62,550 bases of DNA from the NCBI GenBank assembly GCA_024225275.1, contig JAAEMS010000042.1, forward strand, positions 1-62,550, read 5' to 3'. Positions 52,241 through 61,193 of the stretch are shown piece after piece (the stretch's first letter is position 1; each line of letters starts with the position of its first letter). This stretch comes from Actinomycetes bacterium. GTDB lineage: Bacteria; Actinomycetota; Acidimicrobiia; Acidimicrobiales; JAAEMS01. The notes under the pieces were generated by a model. It was given only the letters and a program-made list of their open reading frames with translations, did no database searches and had not been told where the DNA came from. Position numbers and translations under genes: made by a program.

Positions 52241-53203
52241 TCAGTATCCCAAGTTCTCGTTGGCGGCGCCGCCTGGAACCGCGCCGGTTTCAGGCCCGAG
52301 CTCGACGGTCGTGGCCCAATAGGTGCCGATGCGCTTCACGAAGGCCGATGGTGTCTCGGCGTAGATGGTTGCTCCGAGTCGGAAGGAATGGGTCCGGAGG
52401 TCGTCCTGGCGGCGGCGGGCCAAGCGCACAGTCCGTTTCAGTCCACCACCGGTACCGAAACGGTCGGGGTCCGCCACCAATCGCTCGATGAGCACGGCCA
52501 GGTCGTGGTCGTCGCCCAGAGCCTGGGAGAGCTCATCGAGCCGCTCGACCAGCGGAGTGAGCAGGCTCGGGGCGGCCGCTTCGAGCAACCTGACCTCGTA
52601 CCACAGGGTCTTGACCGTCTTTCGCCACTCGTGCATGGCCTCGTCGGTGGGCTTCTTGCCGGCGCGCTCGAGCCCGCGGCGACCCCTCCGGTACGACACT
52701 TCCAGGCCGCGGGCGATCGAGCCGAACCCCTCATCCATCTCCCAGCGATCGATCCGGCGCCGGGCCTTGGTGAGTAGGGCGTGAGCCCGGTCGATGCGGG
52801 GATCACCGCCCCGGATCGACTTCGTCGCCCGCTTGGCGATGCGGGCCTGGGTACGGCCGATCTTGTCGAGCCGGTGATCGTCGGGGCGATCAAGGGCGCC
52901 GCGAAGGTGTTCGAACGTCTCGAGCACCACATGGGCATCACGAATCGACGACAGCTCGGCGGCTGCGTCGCGGACCAGACAGTCGAAACGTCCGAAGTGG
53001 TGGCCCAGACCAGGCCGCACCAGCCGGGCCAGACCCCGGGCCTCCTTGCACCGCTTGCGAACCTCGTGGACGGCTTCCTCGATGGTCTCGGCGTCGGCCC
53101 CCTGGAGTGATTCCAGCTGGGTGAGAGCACCGTCGAGGGCCTCGGCTGCCACGCGACGCACCTCGGTTTCCACCGAATCGCGGGGCTCGAGCTGGTACGC
53201 CAC
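52241..53203 (-). CDS. CHAD domain protein
   Basis: A 320-residue, all-helical protein with the Conserved Histidine Alpha-helical Domain: VHEVRKRCKEARGLARLVRPGLG and the second-half copy MHEWRKTVKTLWYEVRLLEAAAP each carry the conserved His and basic residues that bind polyphosphate. CHAD proteins are found on polyphosphate granules and often join CYTH phosphatases; here CHAD stands alone. GTG 53203 (VAYQLEPRDSVETEV) fits the usual MAYRL start and has GGAGA upstream; an ATG at 53248 is also possible. Confidence 0.82.
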   Translation of the reverse strand: MAYQLEPRDSVETEVRRVAAEALDGALTQLESLQGADAETIEEAVHEVRKRCKEARGLARLVRPGLGHHFGRFDCLVRDAAAELSSIRDAHVVLETFEHLRGALDRPDDHRLDKIGRTQARIAKRATKSIRGGDPRIDRAHALLTKARRRIDRWEMDEGFGSIARGLEVSYRRGRRGLERAGKKPTDEAMHEWRKTVKTLWYEVRLLEAAAPSLLTPLVERLDELSQALGDDHDLAVLIERLVADPDRFGTGGGLKRTVRLARRRQDDLRTHSFRLGATIYAETPSAFVKRIGTYWATTVELGPETGAVPGGAANENLGY

Positions 53204-53329
53204 AGGGTCTCCGGGTCGGGGGTAGGAGCGACACAGTAGTGGTGTCATCCGGTCGGCGTAACCGGTCGAAGGTCCCCGGCTCTAGGCTGACGGTCCGTTG
53301 GTAAGAAGATCTGAGGAGAGGGGTTCAGG

Positions 53330-54844
53330 GTGACGCTCGGACGGCCGAGTACGGGCGATGTCGTGGCCGGCATCTCCGTGGCCCTCGTCGCCATTCCCCA
53401 GTCGTTGGCCTATGCCGAGCTGGCCGGACTGCCGGCCAAGTACGGCCTGTTCGCGTCGGCTCTGCCCTCCCTGCTGGCCGCCGCATTCGTGTCGTCTCGC
53501 TACCTGCAGACCGGCCCGGTTGCGCTCACCTCGCTGCTCACCTTCGGGGCCCTCACGAGCCTGGCCGAACCCCAGACCGCTGACTACATAGCCCTCGCCG
53601 CCCTACTGGCCGTCCTCGTGGGCGCCTTCCGCGTGGCATTGGGTCTGCTCCGGATGGGTGGGGTCGCCTACCTGCTGTCCGAGCCGGTACTCACCGGATT
53701 CACCACCGGGGCGGCGGTGTTGATCATCTCGTCGCAGCTGCCCAAGGTCTTCGATGTCTCCCCCGACGAAGGGGGTGTGCTGGCCAACGCTTTCGCTGCC
53801 CTCACCAGTCCCGGCGACTGGAGCTGGCTCGCCATCGCATACGCGGTGGGGGTGGCCGCGGTCATCATCCTGGGCCGCAAGGTCCACAACCTGTTCCCCG
53901 GTGTGCTCGTCGCGGTGGTGGCCAGCATCGTGTTGAGTTCACTGACCGGCTACGACGGCTCGATCGTCGGCGAGCTCGATGGCGGATTCCTGAGTCTGGG
54001 TCTCGACTTCCGTTGGGGGTCCACCGGCGACCTACTCGTTCCGGCTCTGGCCATTGCCCTGGTGGGGTTCGCCGAGCCCTCATCGATCGCCCGAACCTTT
54101 GCCTCCGAAGAACGTCAGCCATGGAACGCCAACCGTGAGATGATCAGCCAAGGGGTTGCCAACCTGGCGGCCGGGGTGTCAGGGGCGTTCCCGGTGGGCG
54201 GCTCGTTCTCGCGGAGCTCGCTCAATCGGCTGGCCGGCGCCACCAGCCCTTGGTCTGGGGCGATCACCGGAGCCTTTGTGCTGCTGGCGCTGCCGTTGAC
54301 ACCCCTGCTCGAGGATCTGCCTCGGGCCGTGCTGGGCACCGTGGTCATCGTGGCCGTGTTCAAACTCATCAAGCCCCGCGGGCTCTACGACGTCGTCTCC
54401 CAGTCGTGGCCGGAGGGTCTGGCGGCCGTCGGTACCCTCGTCGCCACCCTGGCCTTCGCCCCCCGGGTCGAGAGGGGGGTGCTGGTCGGCATCGGCCTCG
54501 CCATCGCCGTTCACCTCTACCGGGAGCTGACGGTTCGGGTCGACAGCACCCGCTCGGCTGAGATCCTGACTGTCACACCCAAGGGTGTCCTGTGGTTCGC
54601 GACCGTGCCCCAGATCGATGGCCTCATCCGCCAGGAGCTGGCCGAGCACCCCGACCTCCACCAGATCGTCATCGACCTCGGCAGCGTCGGCCGCCTCGAC
54701 TACACGGGGGCCGCGGCCCTGGGTCGACTCGTCGATGAACTCTCGGCTACCCACCTCGACGTGAGCGTGGCCAATGTTCCCCCCGGAGAGTCGCGTGTCG
54801 CCGAGGTCCATCTATCGGCACCCCCCGAGAGGCGCCCCCAGTAG
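53330..54844 (+). CDS. SulP family anion permease with STAS domain
   Basis: A 504-residue SulP transporter. The membrane part (about 10-12 helices) starts with GDVVAGISVALVAIPQSLAYAELAGLPAKYGLFAS, the family signature, and includes GVANLAAGVSGAFPVGGSFSRSSLN. The C-terminal STAS domain (VTPKGVLWFATVPQIDGLI, then LDYTGAAALGRLV) regulates transport from the cytoplasm. Family members move sulfate, bicarbonate or other anions. A GGAGAGGGG stretch precedes the GTG start. It is divergent from the CHAD gene. Confidence 0.9.
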   Translation: MTLGRPSTGDVVAGISVALVAIPQSLAYAELAGLPAKYGLFASALPSLLAAAFVSSRYLQTGPVALTSLLTFGALTSLAEPQTADYIALAALLAVLVGAFRVALGLLRMGGVAYLLSEPVLTGFTTGAAVLIISSQLPKVFDVSPDEGGVLANAFAALTSPGDWSWLAIAYAVGVAAVIILGRKVHNLFPGVLVAVVASIVLSSLTGYDGSIVGELDGGFLSLGLDFRWGSTGDLLVPALAIALVGFAEPSSIARTFASEERQPWNANREMISQGVANLAAGVSGAFPVGGSFSRSSLNRLAGATSPWSGAITGAFVLLALPLTPLLEDLPRAVLGTVVIVAVFKLIKPRGLYDVVSQSWPEGLAAVGTLVATLAFAPRVERGVLVGIGLAIAVHLYRELTVRVDSTRSAEILTVTPKGVLWFATVPQIDGLIRQELAEHPDLHQIVIDLGSVGRLDYTGAAALGRLVDELSATHLDVSVANVPPGESRVAEVHLSAPPERRPQ

Positions 54845-54847
54845 GGT
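54842..54847 (+). promoter_or_regulatory. -10 box (TAGGGT) for tcuAB
   Basis: TAGGGT lies exactly seven bases before the GTG at 54855; its first base is the middle base of the SulP stop codon region. Confidence 0.5.
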
Positions 54848-54854
54848 CGCCGAG

Positions 54855-56243
54855 GTGAACGACTTCGACATCCTCGTGGCCGGTGGCGGCAACGCCGCCC
54901 TCTGCGCGGCACTAGCCGCGGCCCGGGCCGGGGCCCGGGTCCTCATCGTCGAGGCCGCGCCCCGCGACTATCGGGGCGGGAACAGTCGGCACACCCGCAA
55001 CATGCGAATCGCCCACGACGAGGGCAACAACATCCTCACCGGCCCCTACCCGGTAGAGGAGTTCCTCGACGATCTGCTGGCCGTCACCGGGGGGAATACC
55101 AACAAGACTCTGGCCCGCCTCTTGCTCGAGGAATCCAACGACATGTGGGACTGGATGCAGGAGCAGGGCGTCCGCTTCCAGCCTTCGCTCGAGGGCACCC
55201 TCAGCCTCGGCCGTACCAACGCCTTCTTCCTGGGTGGGGGACGGGCCCTACTCAACGCCATGTACCAGGAGGCGGCGCGGCTGGGCGTCGAGGTCCGCTA
55301 TGACACCGAGGTGGTCGATCTCGACCTCGATCTCGAGTCGGGTGAGTTTCGGTCGGCCACCGTCCAAGACCCTGACGGACAGAGCCAGATCACCGCTCGG
55401 GCCTTCGTGGCCGCATCAGGGGGCTTCGAATCCAACCTGGAATGGCTCGAGGAGAGCTGGGGTCCACCGGCTCGCAACTTCCTCGTGCGCGGCACTCCGT
55501 ACAACAGGGGTGGGGTGCTTCGTCTGCTCCGCGACCTTGGCGTCGATCTGGTGGGCGACCCCAAGCAGTGTCACGCGGTGGCCATCGACGGCAGGGCCCC
55601 GAAGTTCGACGGAGGAATCGTGACCCGGCTGGACTGTGTTCCGTTCGGCATCGTGGTCAACCAGGATGGTGTGCGCTTCTACGACGAGGGTGAGGACTTC
55701 TGGCCCAAGCGCTACGCCATCTGGGGCCGACTGGTCGCGATGCAGCCCGGGCAGGTCGCTCATGTCCTCATCGACTCTCAATCGATCAACTCGTTCATGC
55801 CTTCGGTCTTCCCTCCCGAGCGGGCCGATTCCATCGAGGGGCTGGCCGAGATGCTCGGCCTCGACCCCGTGACCGTCCGTCTGACCATCGACGGGTTCAA
55901 TGCCGCCTGTCGCCCGGGCTCGTTCGACCACACCGTGCACGATGACTGCGCCACCGACGGGCTCGAGCCCCCCAAGTCGCACTGGGCCCGCCCCATCACC
56001 GAGCCACCGTTCTACGCCTACTCGCTTCGCCCGGGCATCACATTCACCTACCTGGGTACCCGCATCGACGAGACGGCGAGGATGATCATGGAGAGCGGGG
56101 CGACCTCGCCCAACATGTTCGCGGCCGGCGAGATCATGGCCGGAAACATCCTCGGGCAGGGCTATCTGGCCGGTCTGGGTATGACCATCGGTGCCGTGTT
56201 CGGTCGGATCGCCGGCCGTGAGGCAGGTGCCCATGTCAGCTGA
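54855..56243 (+). CDS. tcuA: FAD-dependent tricarballylate dehydrogenase-like protein TcuA
   Basis: A 462-residue flavoprotein of the fumarate-reductase/succinate-dehydrogenase flavoprotein fold. FAD binds through DILVAGGGNAALCAALAAARAGARVLIVEAA, and further sites are RGGNSRHTRNMRIAHD and the C-terminal GEIMAGNILGQGYLAGLGMTIG, all close to TcuA, which oxidises tricarballylate to cis-aconitate in Salmonella. The first GTG with a TAGGGT box seven bases upstream is chosen. The gene overlaps tcuB by 11 bases. Actual substrate may be another tricarboxylic or dicarboxylic acid. Confidence 0.85.
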   Translation: MNDFDILVAGGGNAALCAALAAARAGARVLIVEAAPRDYRGGNSRHTRNMRIAHDEGNNILTGPYPVEEFLDDLLAVTGGNTNKTLARLLLEESNDMWDWMQEQGVRFQPSLEGTLSLGRTNAFFLGGGRALLNAMYQEAARLGVEVRYDTEVVDLDLDLESGEFRSATVQDPDGQSQITARAFVAASGGFESNLEWLEESWGPPARNFLVRGTPYNRGGVLRLLRDLGVDLVGDPKQCHAVAIDGRAPKFDGGIVTRLDCVPFGIVVNQDGVRFYDEGEDFWPKRYAIWGRLVAMQPGQVAHVLIDSQSINSFMPSVFPPERADSIEGLAEMLGLDPVTVRLTIDGFNAACRPGSFDHTVHDDCATDGLEPPKSHWARPITEPPFYAYSLRPGITFTYLGTRIDETARMIMESGATSPNMFAAGEIMAGNILGQGYLAGLGMTIGAVFGRIAGREAGAHVS

Positions 56244-57372
56244 ACCGCCCCCCGCCTCGTCGGCGGCCCAGGGTTGGCTCCTCGACGGGCACCGGTCCCC
56301 GGCCCTGGCTGAGGCCAACCGGATGATGACCATCTGCAACGCCTGCCGCTACTGCGAGGGTTTGTGCGCGGTCTTCCCCGCCATGGAGCGGCGTCGGACT
56401 TTTGGTGACGCCGACCTCGACTTCCTGGCCAACCTCTGCCACAACTGCGGAGCCTGCCTCTACGACTGTCAGTACGCGCCGCCTCACGAGTTCGCGGTGA
56501 GTGTCCCCTCGAACTGGGCCGAGCTACGCACCGACACCTACGAGCACTACGCGTGGCCGGCTGGTTTCGGTGGCCTCTTCCGCAGGAACGCGGTCGCGGT
56601 GTCGATCGTGACCGCCCTGGCCGTCGCCGTGTTCGTGATCGCGGTCAGCGCCTCGATGGGTTCCTCGTTCACCGAGGCCCACACGGGTGACGGGTCGTTC
56701 TACGAAGTCGTGGCCCACGGGGTGATCGTGGGTGTGTTCCTGGCCGGCTTCGGGTTCGGGGTGCTGGGGATCATGGGGTCGGTGAGGCGCTACTGGCGGG
56801 CCATCGGCGGGGGCCGGGTGGCTGTGTCCGATCTGGTCCGGGCCGGGCGGTCGGCCAACACCCTCGAGTACCTCGATGGAGGGGGAGTGGGGTGCATGAA
56901 CGAAGACGAGCACCCCAACGACACCCGCAAGATCTTCCACCACCTCACCTACTACGGGTTCGCCCTGTGCCTGGCCGCCACCACCCTGGCCGCGGTGCTC
57001 GAGAGCGGCTTCGGCCAGGAGGCCCCCTATCCGGTGTGGCATCCGGTGGTGATCTTGGGGACCGTCGGTGGCATCGGGTTGGTGATCGGGCCGGCCGGCC
57101 TGTGGAGGGCGAAGGTTGGCCGTGATTCCGAGCTGGTCGACCAGGCGTCGCGGGGCATGGAGATGGCCTTCCTGCTCATGCTCATGCTCATCAGCCTCAC
57201 CGGGCTGGGCGTGCTGGTTCTGCGGGCCACCGCGGCCATGCCTGCGCTTCTCGCGGTCCATCTCGGGGTTGTGTTCGCCTTTTTCGTGACCTTCCCGTAC
57301 ACCAAGTTCGTCCACGGTTTCTACCGCTACGCCGCCCTGGTCAAGCACCATCAGGAGTCCCCCACCCGCTAA
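56233..57372 (+). CDS. tcuB: TcuB-like membrane Fe-S protein
   Basis: A 379-residue protein: two 4Fe-4S cluster motifs near the N-terminus (CNACRYCEGLCAVFP and CHNCGACLYDCQYAPP), followed by six hydrophobic helices. TcuB takes electrons from TcuA and passes them to the quinone pool. The ATG at 56233 lies within the end of tcuA and the two are translated together. No transport gene tcuC and no LysR regulator of the Salmonella tcu operon are seen here. Confidence 0.87.
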   Translation: MSAEPPPASSAAQGWLLDGHRSPALAEANRMMTICNACRYCEGLCAVFPAMERRRTFGDADLDFLANLCHNCGACLYDCQYAPPHEFAVSVPSNWAELRTDTYEHYAWPAGFGGLFRRNAVAVSIVTALAVAVFVIAVSASMGSSFTEAHTGDGSFYEVVAHGVIVGVFLAGFGFGVLGIMGSVRRYWRAIGGGRVAVSDLVRAGRSANTLEYLDGGGVGCMNEDEHPNDTRKIFHHLTYYGFALCLAATTLAAVLESGFGQEAPYPVWHPVVILGTVGGIGLVIGPAGLWRAKVGRDSELVDQASRGMEMAFLLMLMLISLTGLGVLVLRATAAMPALLAVHLGVVFAFFVTFPYTKFVHGFYRYAALVKHHQESPTR

Positions 57373-57615
57373 CACATCGACACACGTCGATCCGACCTCC
57401 GACCCCTATCCCCGCCTAGGGGTCAGACCCCTATCCCCGGTTAGGGGTCAGACCCCTACTTCGGCATGGGGCGGTCCTCGCGAATTCGACTGCCATTTCC
57501 AGCAGATTCGCTCTTGGCATCTTCCAATGATGGGTGGAAGATATCGACAACTGTCGATCTGACCTCTGGCACTTATCAGCGGTTAGGGGTCTGACCCCTA
57601 CTTCGGCTGGACGGG
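57373..57615. repeat. REP-like palindromic repeats in an intergenic block
   Basis: The 15-base palindrome AGGGGTCAGACCCCT is present at 57418-57432 and 57443-57457, and with T at the centre at 57585-57599. The last two are flanked by the same bases (GGTTAGGGGTC and GACCCCTACTTCGGC). A second weaker repeat pairs ACATCGACACACGTCGAT (57373 on) with ATATCGACAACTGTCGAT (57540 on), so the block holds two copies of a larger unit. The hairpins lie between the convergent tcuB and reductase genes and may also end transcription. No gene is seen in the block. Confidence 0.8.
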
Positions 57616-58530
57616 TCAGCCGTGGGCGGCCTTCGCGAACTCGGCCTGCCAGTCGCGGGTGTCGGCCACGCTGTTGAAGGTGAACGAGTGAAGTCCGACT
57701 ATGTCCAGGTCGGGGCTCTCCTTGAGCAGGTCGAAGAGGAGCTCGGAGGGGTCGTATCCGCCGGGCGCGAGCATATGGGTGAGCGAGGCCCGGTTCTTGC
57801 GCAGGTATCGCAGCGACGGCCCGATGCCGAGGCGGGCGCCCATGGTGATCAGCCTGGCCCGATCGATCACACCGGGTACGCCGAGATGTACGGGCAGGGT
57901 GAGGCCTCGGGCCTGTTCGGTGGCCAGCCAACCGTGGATTCGGGCGGCATCGAAGCACATCTGGGTTGTCACCGATCCGCCCACTCCTGCTTCGGCGAGG
58001 AGGGCCTGCTTGGCGTGCAAGGCGTCGGTCAGGGTGGCATCGTCGATCAGGGCATGACCGTCGGGGTATCCGGTGACACCTATGTGGGTGAGGCCGGTGT
58101 CGTGCTGGAGGAGATCGCGCAGGAACTCAACGGTCCCGGTGTACGGCCCGGCAGCCGTTTCGGCGTCGCCGGCGATGACGAAGATCGACTCGAGCCCGTT
58201 GGATCGGATCCAACGGGCCAGTTCGGCCACCTCTTGGGGGTCGGAGACGAGCCGGGCCGCCAGATGGGGGACCACGTCGTGGCCGTCGGCGAGAAGCTTC
58301 TCGGTCAGCTCAACCGTGGCTGCGATGCCCTTCACCGGCGAACAGGTGACCGACACCCGGCTGGCGGGCGGCAGGTCGATGACGGCGGCCTCGACGCTCT
58401 TCATCGGCACCAGCTCGAATCGCAGGTCGCGAACGAGGTCGGCGAACTCGGAGGGTCGGGCCGGGGGTCCGGCGATTCGATCGAGGAGACCGAACGGGTC
58501 CATCAAGCGGAACTTGGAAAGGAGGGGCAT
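57616..58530 (-). CDS. Methylenetetrahydrofolate reductase-like protein
   Basis: A 304-residue protein with the MTHFR barrel pattern: FELVPMKSVEAAV, VTCSPVKGIAATVELTEKL, GHDVVPHLAARLVSD and SIFVIAGDAETAAGPYTG. It is shorter and more divergent than MetF of E. coli. MTHFR makes 5-methyl-tetrahydrofolate from the methylene form using FAD; actinobacterial divergent forms may use other electron donors. The ATG at 58530 shares one base with the stop of the IclR gene, so it belongs to the fhs operon. Confidence 0.78.
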   Translation of the reverse strand: MPLLSKFRLMDPFGLLDRIAGPPARPSEFADLVRDLRFELVPMKSVEAAVIDLPPASRVSVTCSPVKGIAATVELTEKLLADGHDVVPHLAARLVSDPQEVAELARWIRSNGLESIFVIAGDAETAAGPYTGTVEFLRDLLQHDTGLTHIGVTGYPDGHALIDDATLTDALHAKQALLAEAGVGGSVTTQMCFDAARIHGWLATEQARGLTLPVHLGVPGVIDRARLITMGARLGIGPSLRYLRKNRASLTHMLAPGGYDPSELLFDLLKESPDLDIVGLHSFTFNSVADTRDWQAEFAKAAHG

Positions 58531-59279
58531 CAGTGGCTCAGCAGGGTCGAGATTCGGTTGGTGGCTTCGATGACGGTCTTCTCGACCTCGTCGCGGCCCC
58601 GATCACCGGGGAATCGGTAGGACGGTCCGTGGACGTGGACGGCGGCCAGAACGGTGCCCGCGGTGTCGACGATGGGGGCGGCAACCGATGTCAGCTCGGG
58701 GCTGAACTCGGCCGAGGTCCAGATGAACCCGTCTTCGCGGACGCGGTCGAGCCGCTCGAGAATCTCCGTGGGGTCAATGACGGTGTTCTCGGTGGTGCGA
58801 ACCAGCGACCCGGCCAGGGCCTGACAGACCAGCTGGGGCGGCGCACCGGACATCAGAACCAGGCCCGAAGCCACACAGTGGAACGGGGCGTACTCGCCGG
58901 TCCAGTCGCGAATCTGGATGTCATTGTCGGCATCGACCTGGTCGAGATACAGGACTTGTCCGGACTCATCGAGCACAGAGAGGCCGGCGGCCTCACCTAC
59001 GTCCTCGACCAGTTCGATGAGGGTCTGGTGGGCGACACTGGCCAGGTTGCGGGTGGGGGAGAGCGAGCCGGCCAGCTCGGCGACGAGGGGCCCCATCCGG
59101 TATTCACCGCCGGCGTCCGCTTGGGCCACCGCGCCCAGCTCCTGGAGGGTCGCCAGCAGTCGGGCCACCGTGCTCTTCGGGAGCCCACTGCGTTCGGCGA
59201 TATCGGACAGTCCGGCCGGACCTCCCGATAGGCACTGGAGGATGGCGAAGGCTCGCGAAACTGACTGGACGGCGGACAT
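58530..59279 (-). CDS. IclR-family transcriptional regulator
   Basis: A 249-residue regulator. The N-terminal winged helix reads SVSRAFAILQCLSGGPAGLSDIAERSGLPKSTVARLLATL in pattern, and the C-terminal IclR effector domain includes FHCVASGLVLMS and IWTSAEFSPELTSVAAPIVDTAG. Effectors in the family are usually small organic acids or aromatic compounds. It stands between fhs and the reductase in one operon (two bases after the fhs stop, overlapping the next start), so it probably controls this operon through the palindrome upstream of fhs. Confidence 0.9.
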   Translation of the reverse strand: MSAVQSVSRAFAILQCLSGGPAGLSDIAERSGLPKSTVARLLATLQELGAVAQADAGGEYRMGPLVAELAGSLSPTRNLASVAHQTLIELVEDVGEAAGLSVLDESGQVLYLDQVDADNDIQIRDWTGEYAPFHCVASGLVLMSGAPPQLVCQALAGSLVRTTENTVIDPTEILERLDRVREDGFIWTSAEFSPELTSVAAPIVDTAGTVLAAVHVHGPSYRFPGDRGRDEVEKTVIEATNRISTLLSH

Positions 59280-59281
59280 GG

Positions 59282-60997
59282 CTAGGACAGTCCCACGATC
59301 TCGCCGTCATCGTCGAAGTCGATGCGGGCCGCCGCGGGGCTCGAAGCCAGACCGGGCATGGTGCGCATTTCGCCACAGATCGGGTAGATGAAGCCGGCCC
59401 CCACCGATGCCCGCGCCTCGCGAACGGTGATGGTGTGGCCCGTCGGGGCCCCTTTCAGGCTGGCGTCAGCCGAGATCGACAGGTGGGTCTTGGCGATGCA
59501 CACCGGCAGGTGTCCGAAGCCGTTGGCCTCATAGTTGTCGAGCTGGCGCTTGGCGGCCGGCAGGTACTCCACCCTTCCGGCCCCGTAGATCTTGCGGGCG
59601 ACCGCCTCGATCTTCTCGTTCAGGGAGTCGTCGTCGGAGTAGAGGTAGTTGAAGTCGGTGGGCTCCTCGCACGCCTCGACCACGGCGTGGGCCAGGTCAA
59701 TGGCCCCGGCGCCCCCTTCGCCGAAGTGATTGCATACTGCGACCCGGGCGCCCGTCTCCTCGGCGATCGAGCGGATGGCGTCGTGCTCGGAAGCATGGTC
59801 GGTGGGGAAGGCGTTGATCGCTACCACCGGCGTGACGCCGTGGGCCTGCACGTTCTCGATCTGCTTCCGCAGGTTCGAACCACCGGCGAGGACGTCGTCG
59901 GGGTTCTCCTCGAGCAGTTCGGGCGGTAGGTCGCGTCCGGCGACGATGTGGTACTTCCCCGAGTGGGCCTTGAGGGCCCGGACGGTGGCGACCATCACCG
60001 CAGCATCGGGAGTGAGGCCCGAGGCCCGGCACTTGATGTTGAAGAAGCGCTCGGCCCCCATATCGGCCCCGAAGCCGGCTTCGGTGATCAGGTACTCACC
60101 GCAGCGGACACCGACGAGGTCGCCCACGATCGACGAGTTGCCGTGGGCGATGTTGCCGAACGGTCCGGCGTGGACGATGACCGGAGTGTTCTCGAGGGTC
60201 TGGAGCAGGTTGGGCTTGATGGCCTCGCCCATGATCACCGCCATCGATCCGGCCGCGTCGAGCTGCTCAGCTGTGACCGGTTCGCCACTGCGGTCGTAGC
60301 CGACCACGATGCGGCCCAGCCTGGCCCGCATGTCGGCCGGCGAGGTGGCGAGGGCCAGGATGGCCATCACCTCGGACGCCGCGGTGATGTCGAAGCCGGT
60401 CTGGCGGGTGACGCCGTCCATCTTCGAGCCGAGACCAACGACGATGTTGCGCAGAGCCCGATCGTTGACGTCCAAGACCCGACGCCAGGTGATGTTGTGG
60501 AGATCGAGATCGAGGGCGTTGCCGTGGTGGAGGTGGTTGTCGACCATGGCCGACAGGAGGTTGTGGGCCGCAGTGACGGCGTGGAAGTCGCCGGTGAGAT
60601 GGAGGTTGAGCAGCTCCATGGGGATGACCTGGCTGTAACCTCCGCCGGCCGCTCCCCCCTTGATACCGAAGGTGGGCCCCATCGACGGCTGGCGCAGGCT
60701 GATGACCGCGTTCTTGTCGATGTGCTTCATGGCCTGACCGAGCCCGACGGTGGTGGTGGTCTTGCCCTCACCCAACGGGGTCGGGGTGACGGCGGTGACC
60801 ACGACGTACTTGGCCGCCGGCCGGTCGGCCAGCTCGTCGATGGCATCGAGGTTGATCTTGGCGAGGCTGGATCCGTAGGGCTCCAGCAGGTGGTCGCCGA
60901 TGCCCATCATGGAGGCGATTTCGCCCAGGGGTTTGGGGCTGGCAGCACGGGCGATCTCGAGGTCCGAGGGAAAGCTCATCGCCGAAGTGTCGCGCAT
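59282..60997 (-). CDS. fhs: Formate-tetrahydrofolate ligase
   Basis: A 571-residue enzyme that makes 10-formyl-tetrahydrofolate from formate with ATP. The ATP-binding loop TPTPLGEGKTTTTVGLGQAM, the folate-site block RQPSMGPTFGIKGGAAGGGYSQVIPME and HLTGDFHAVTAAHNLL are as in all FTHFS proteins. It is full length. The ATG at 60997 is favoured because TATTGT ends 13 bases upstream, giving a very short leader; the ATG at 60979 is also possible. It is followed by iclR and the MTHFR-like gene. Confidence 0.93.
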   Translation of the reverse strand: MRDTSAMSFPSDLEIARAASPKPLGEIASMMGIGDHLLEPYGSSLAKINLDAIDELADRPAAKYVVVTAVTPTPLGEGKTTTTVGLGQAMKHIDKNAVISLRQPSMGPTFGIKGGAAGGGYSQVIPMELLNLHLTGDFHAVTAAHNLLSAMVDNHLHHGNALDLDLHNITWRRVLDVNDRALRNIVVGLGSKMDGVTRQTGFDITAASEVMAILALATSPADMRARLGRIVVGYDRSGEPVTAEQLDAAGSMAVIMGEAIKPNLLQTLENTPVIVHAGPFGNIAHGNSSIVGDLVGVRCGEYLITEAGFGADMGAERFFNIKCRASGLTPDAAVMVATVRALKAHSGKYHIVAGRDLPPELLEENPDDVLAGGSNLRKQIENVQAHGVTPVVAINAFPTDHASEHDAIRSIAEETGARVAVCNHFGEGGAGAIDLAHAVVEACEEPTDFNYLYSDDDSLNEKIEAVARKIYGAGRVEYLPAAKRQLDNYEANGFGHLPVCIAKTHLSISADASLKGAPTGHTITVREARASVGAGFIYPICGEMRTMPGLASSPAAARIDFDDDGEIVGLS

Positions 60998-61006
60998 CTG
61001 CAATCG

Positions 61007-61039
61007 TTCCACAATACGGAATTGTCTCGCATCGTGGAA
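61007..61039 (-). promoter_or_regulatory. Palindromic operator and -10 upstream of fhs
   Basis: Minus strand TTCC-N7-GGAA (61021-61007) covers the TATTGT -10 box (61016-61011), with an extra TTCCAC half-site at 61039-61034. A dimeric regulator bound there would occlude the promoter. The IclR protein of this operon is the likely binder (inference). Confidence 0.5.
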
Positions 61040-61193
61040 TTTGGCCGATCCGGATCCTCGGAGCCGTCCACCTGTGAGGGCTCGGCCGATCTGGTGGCGA
61101 TGGGGCGGGATGAGGGACCGAACGGGTTGTCGGGACAATGCGTTGATGGCTCTCTTGCCTTGGTCCCGCATCGATGGAGCGAACTTCGGTGGC

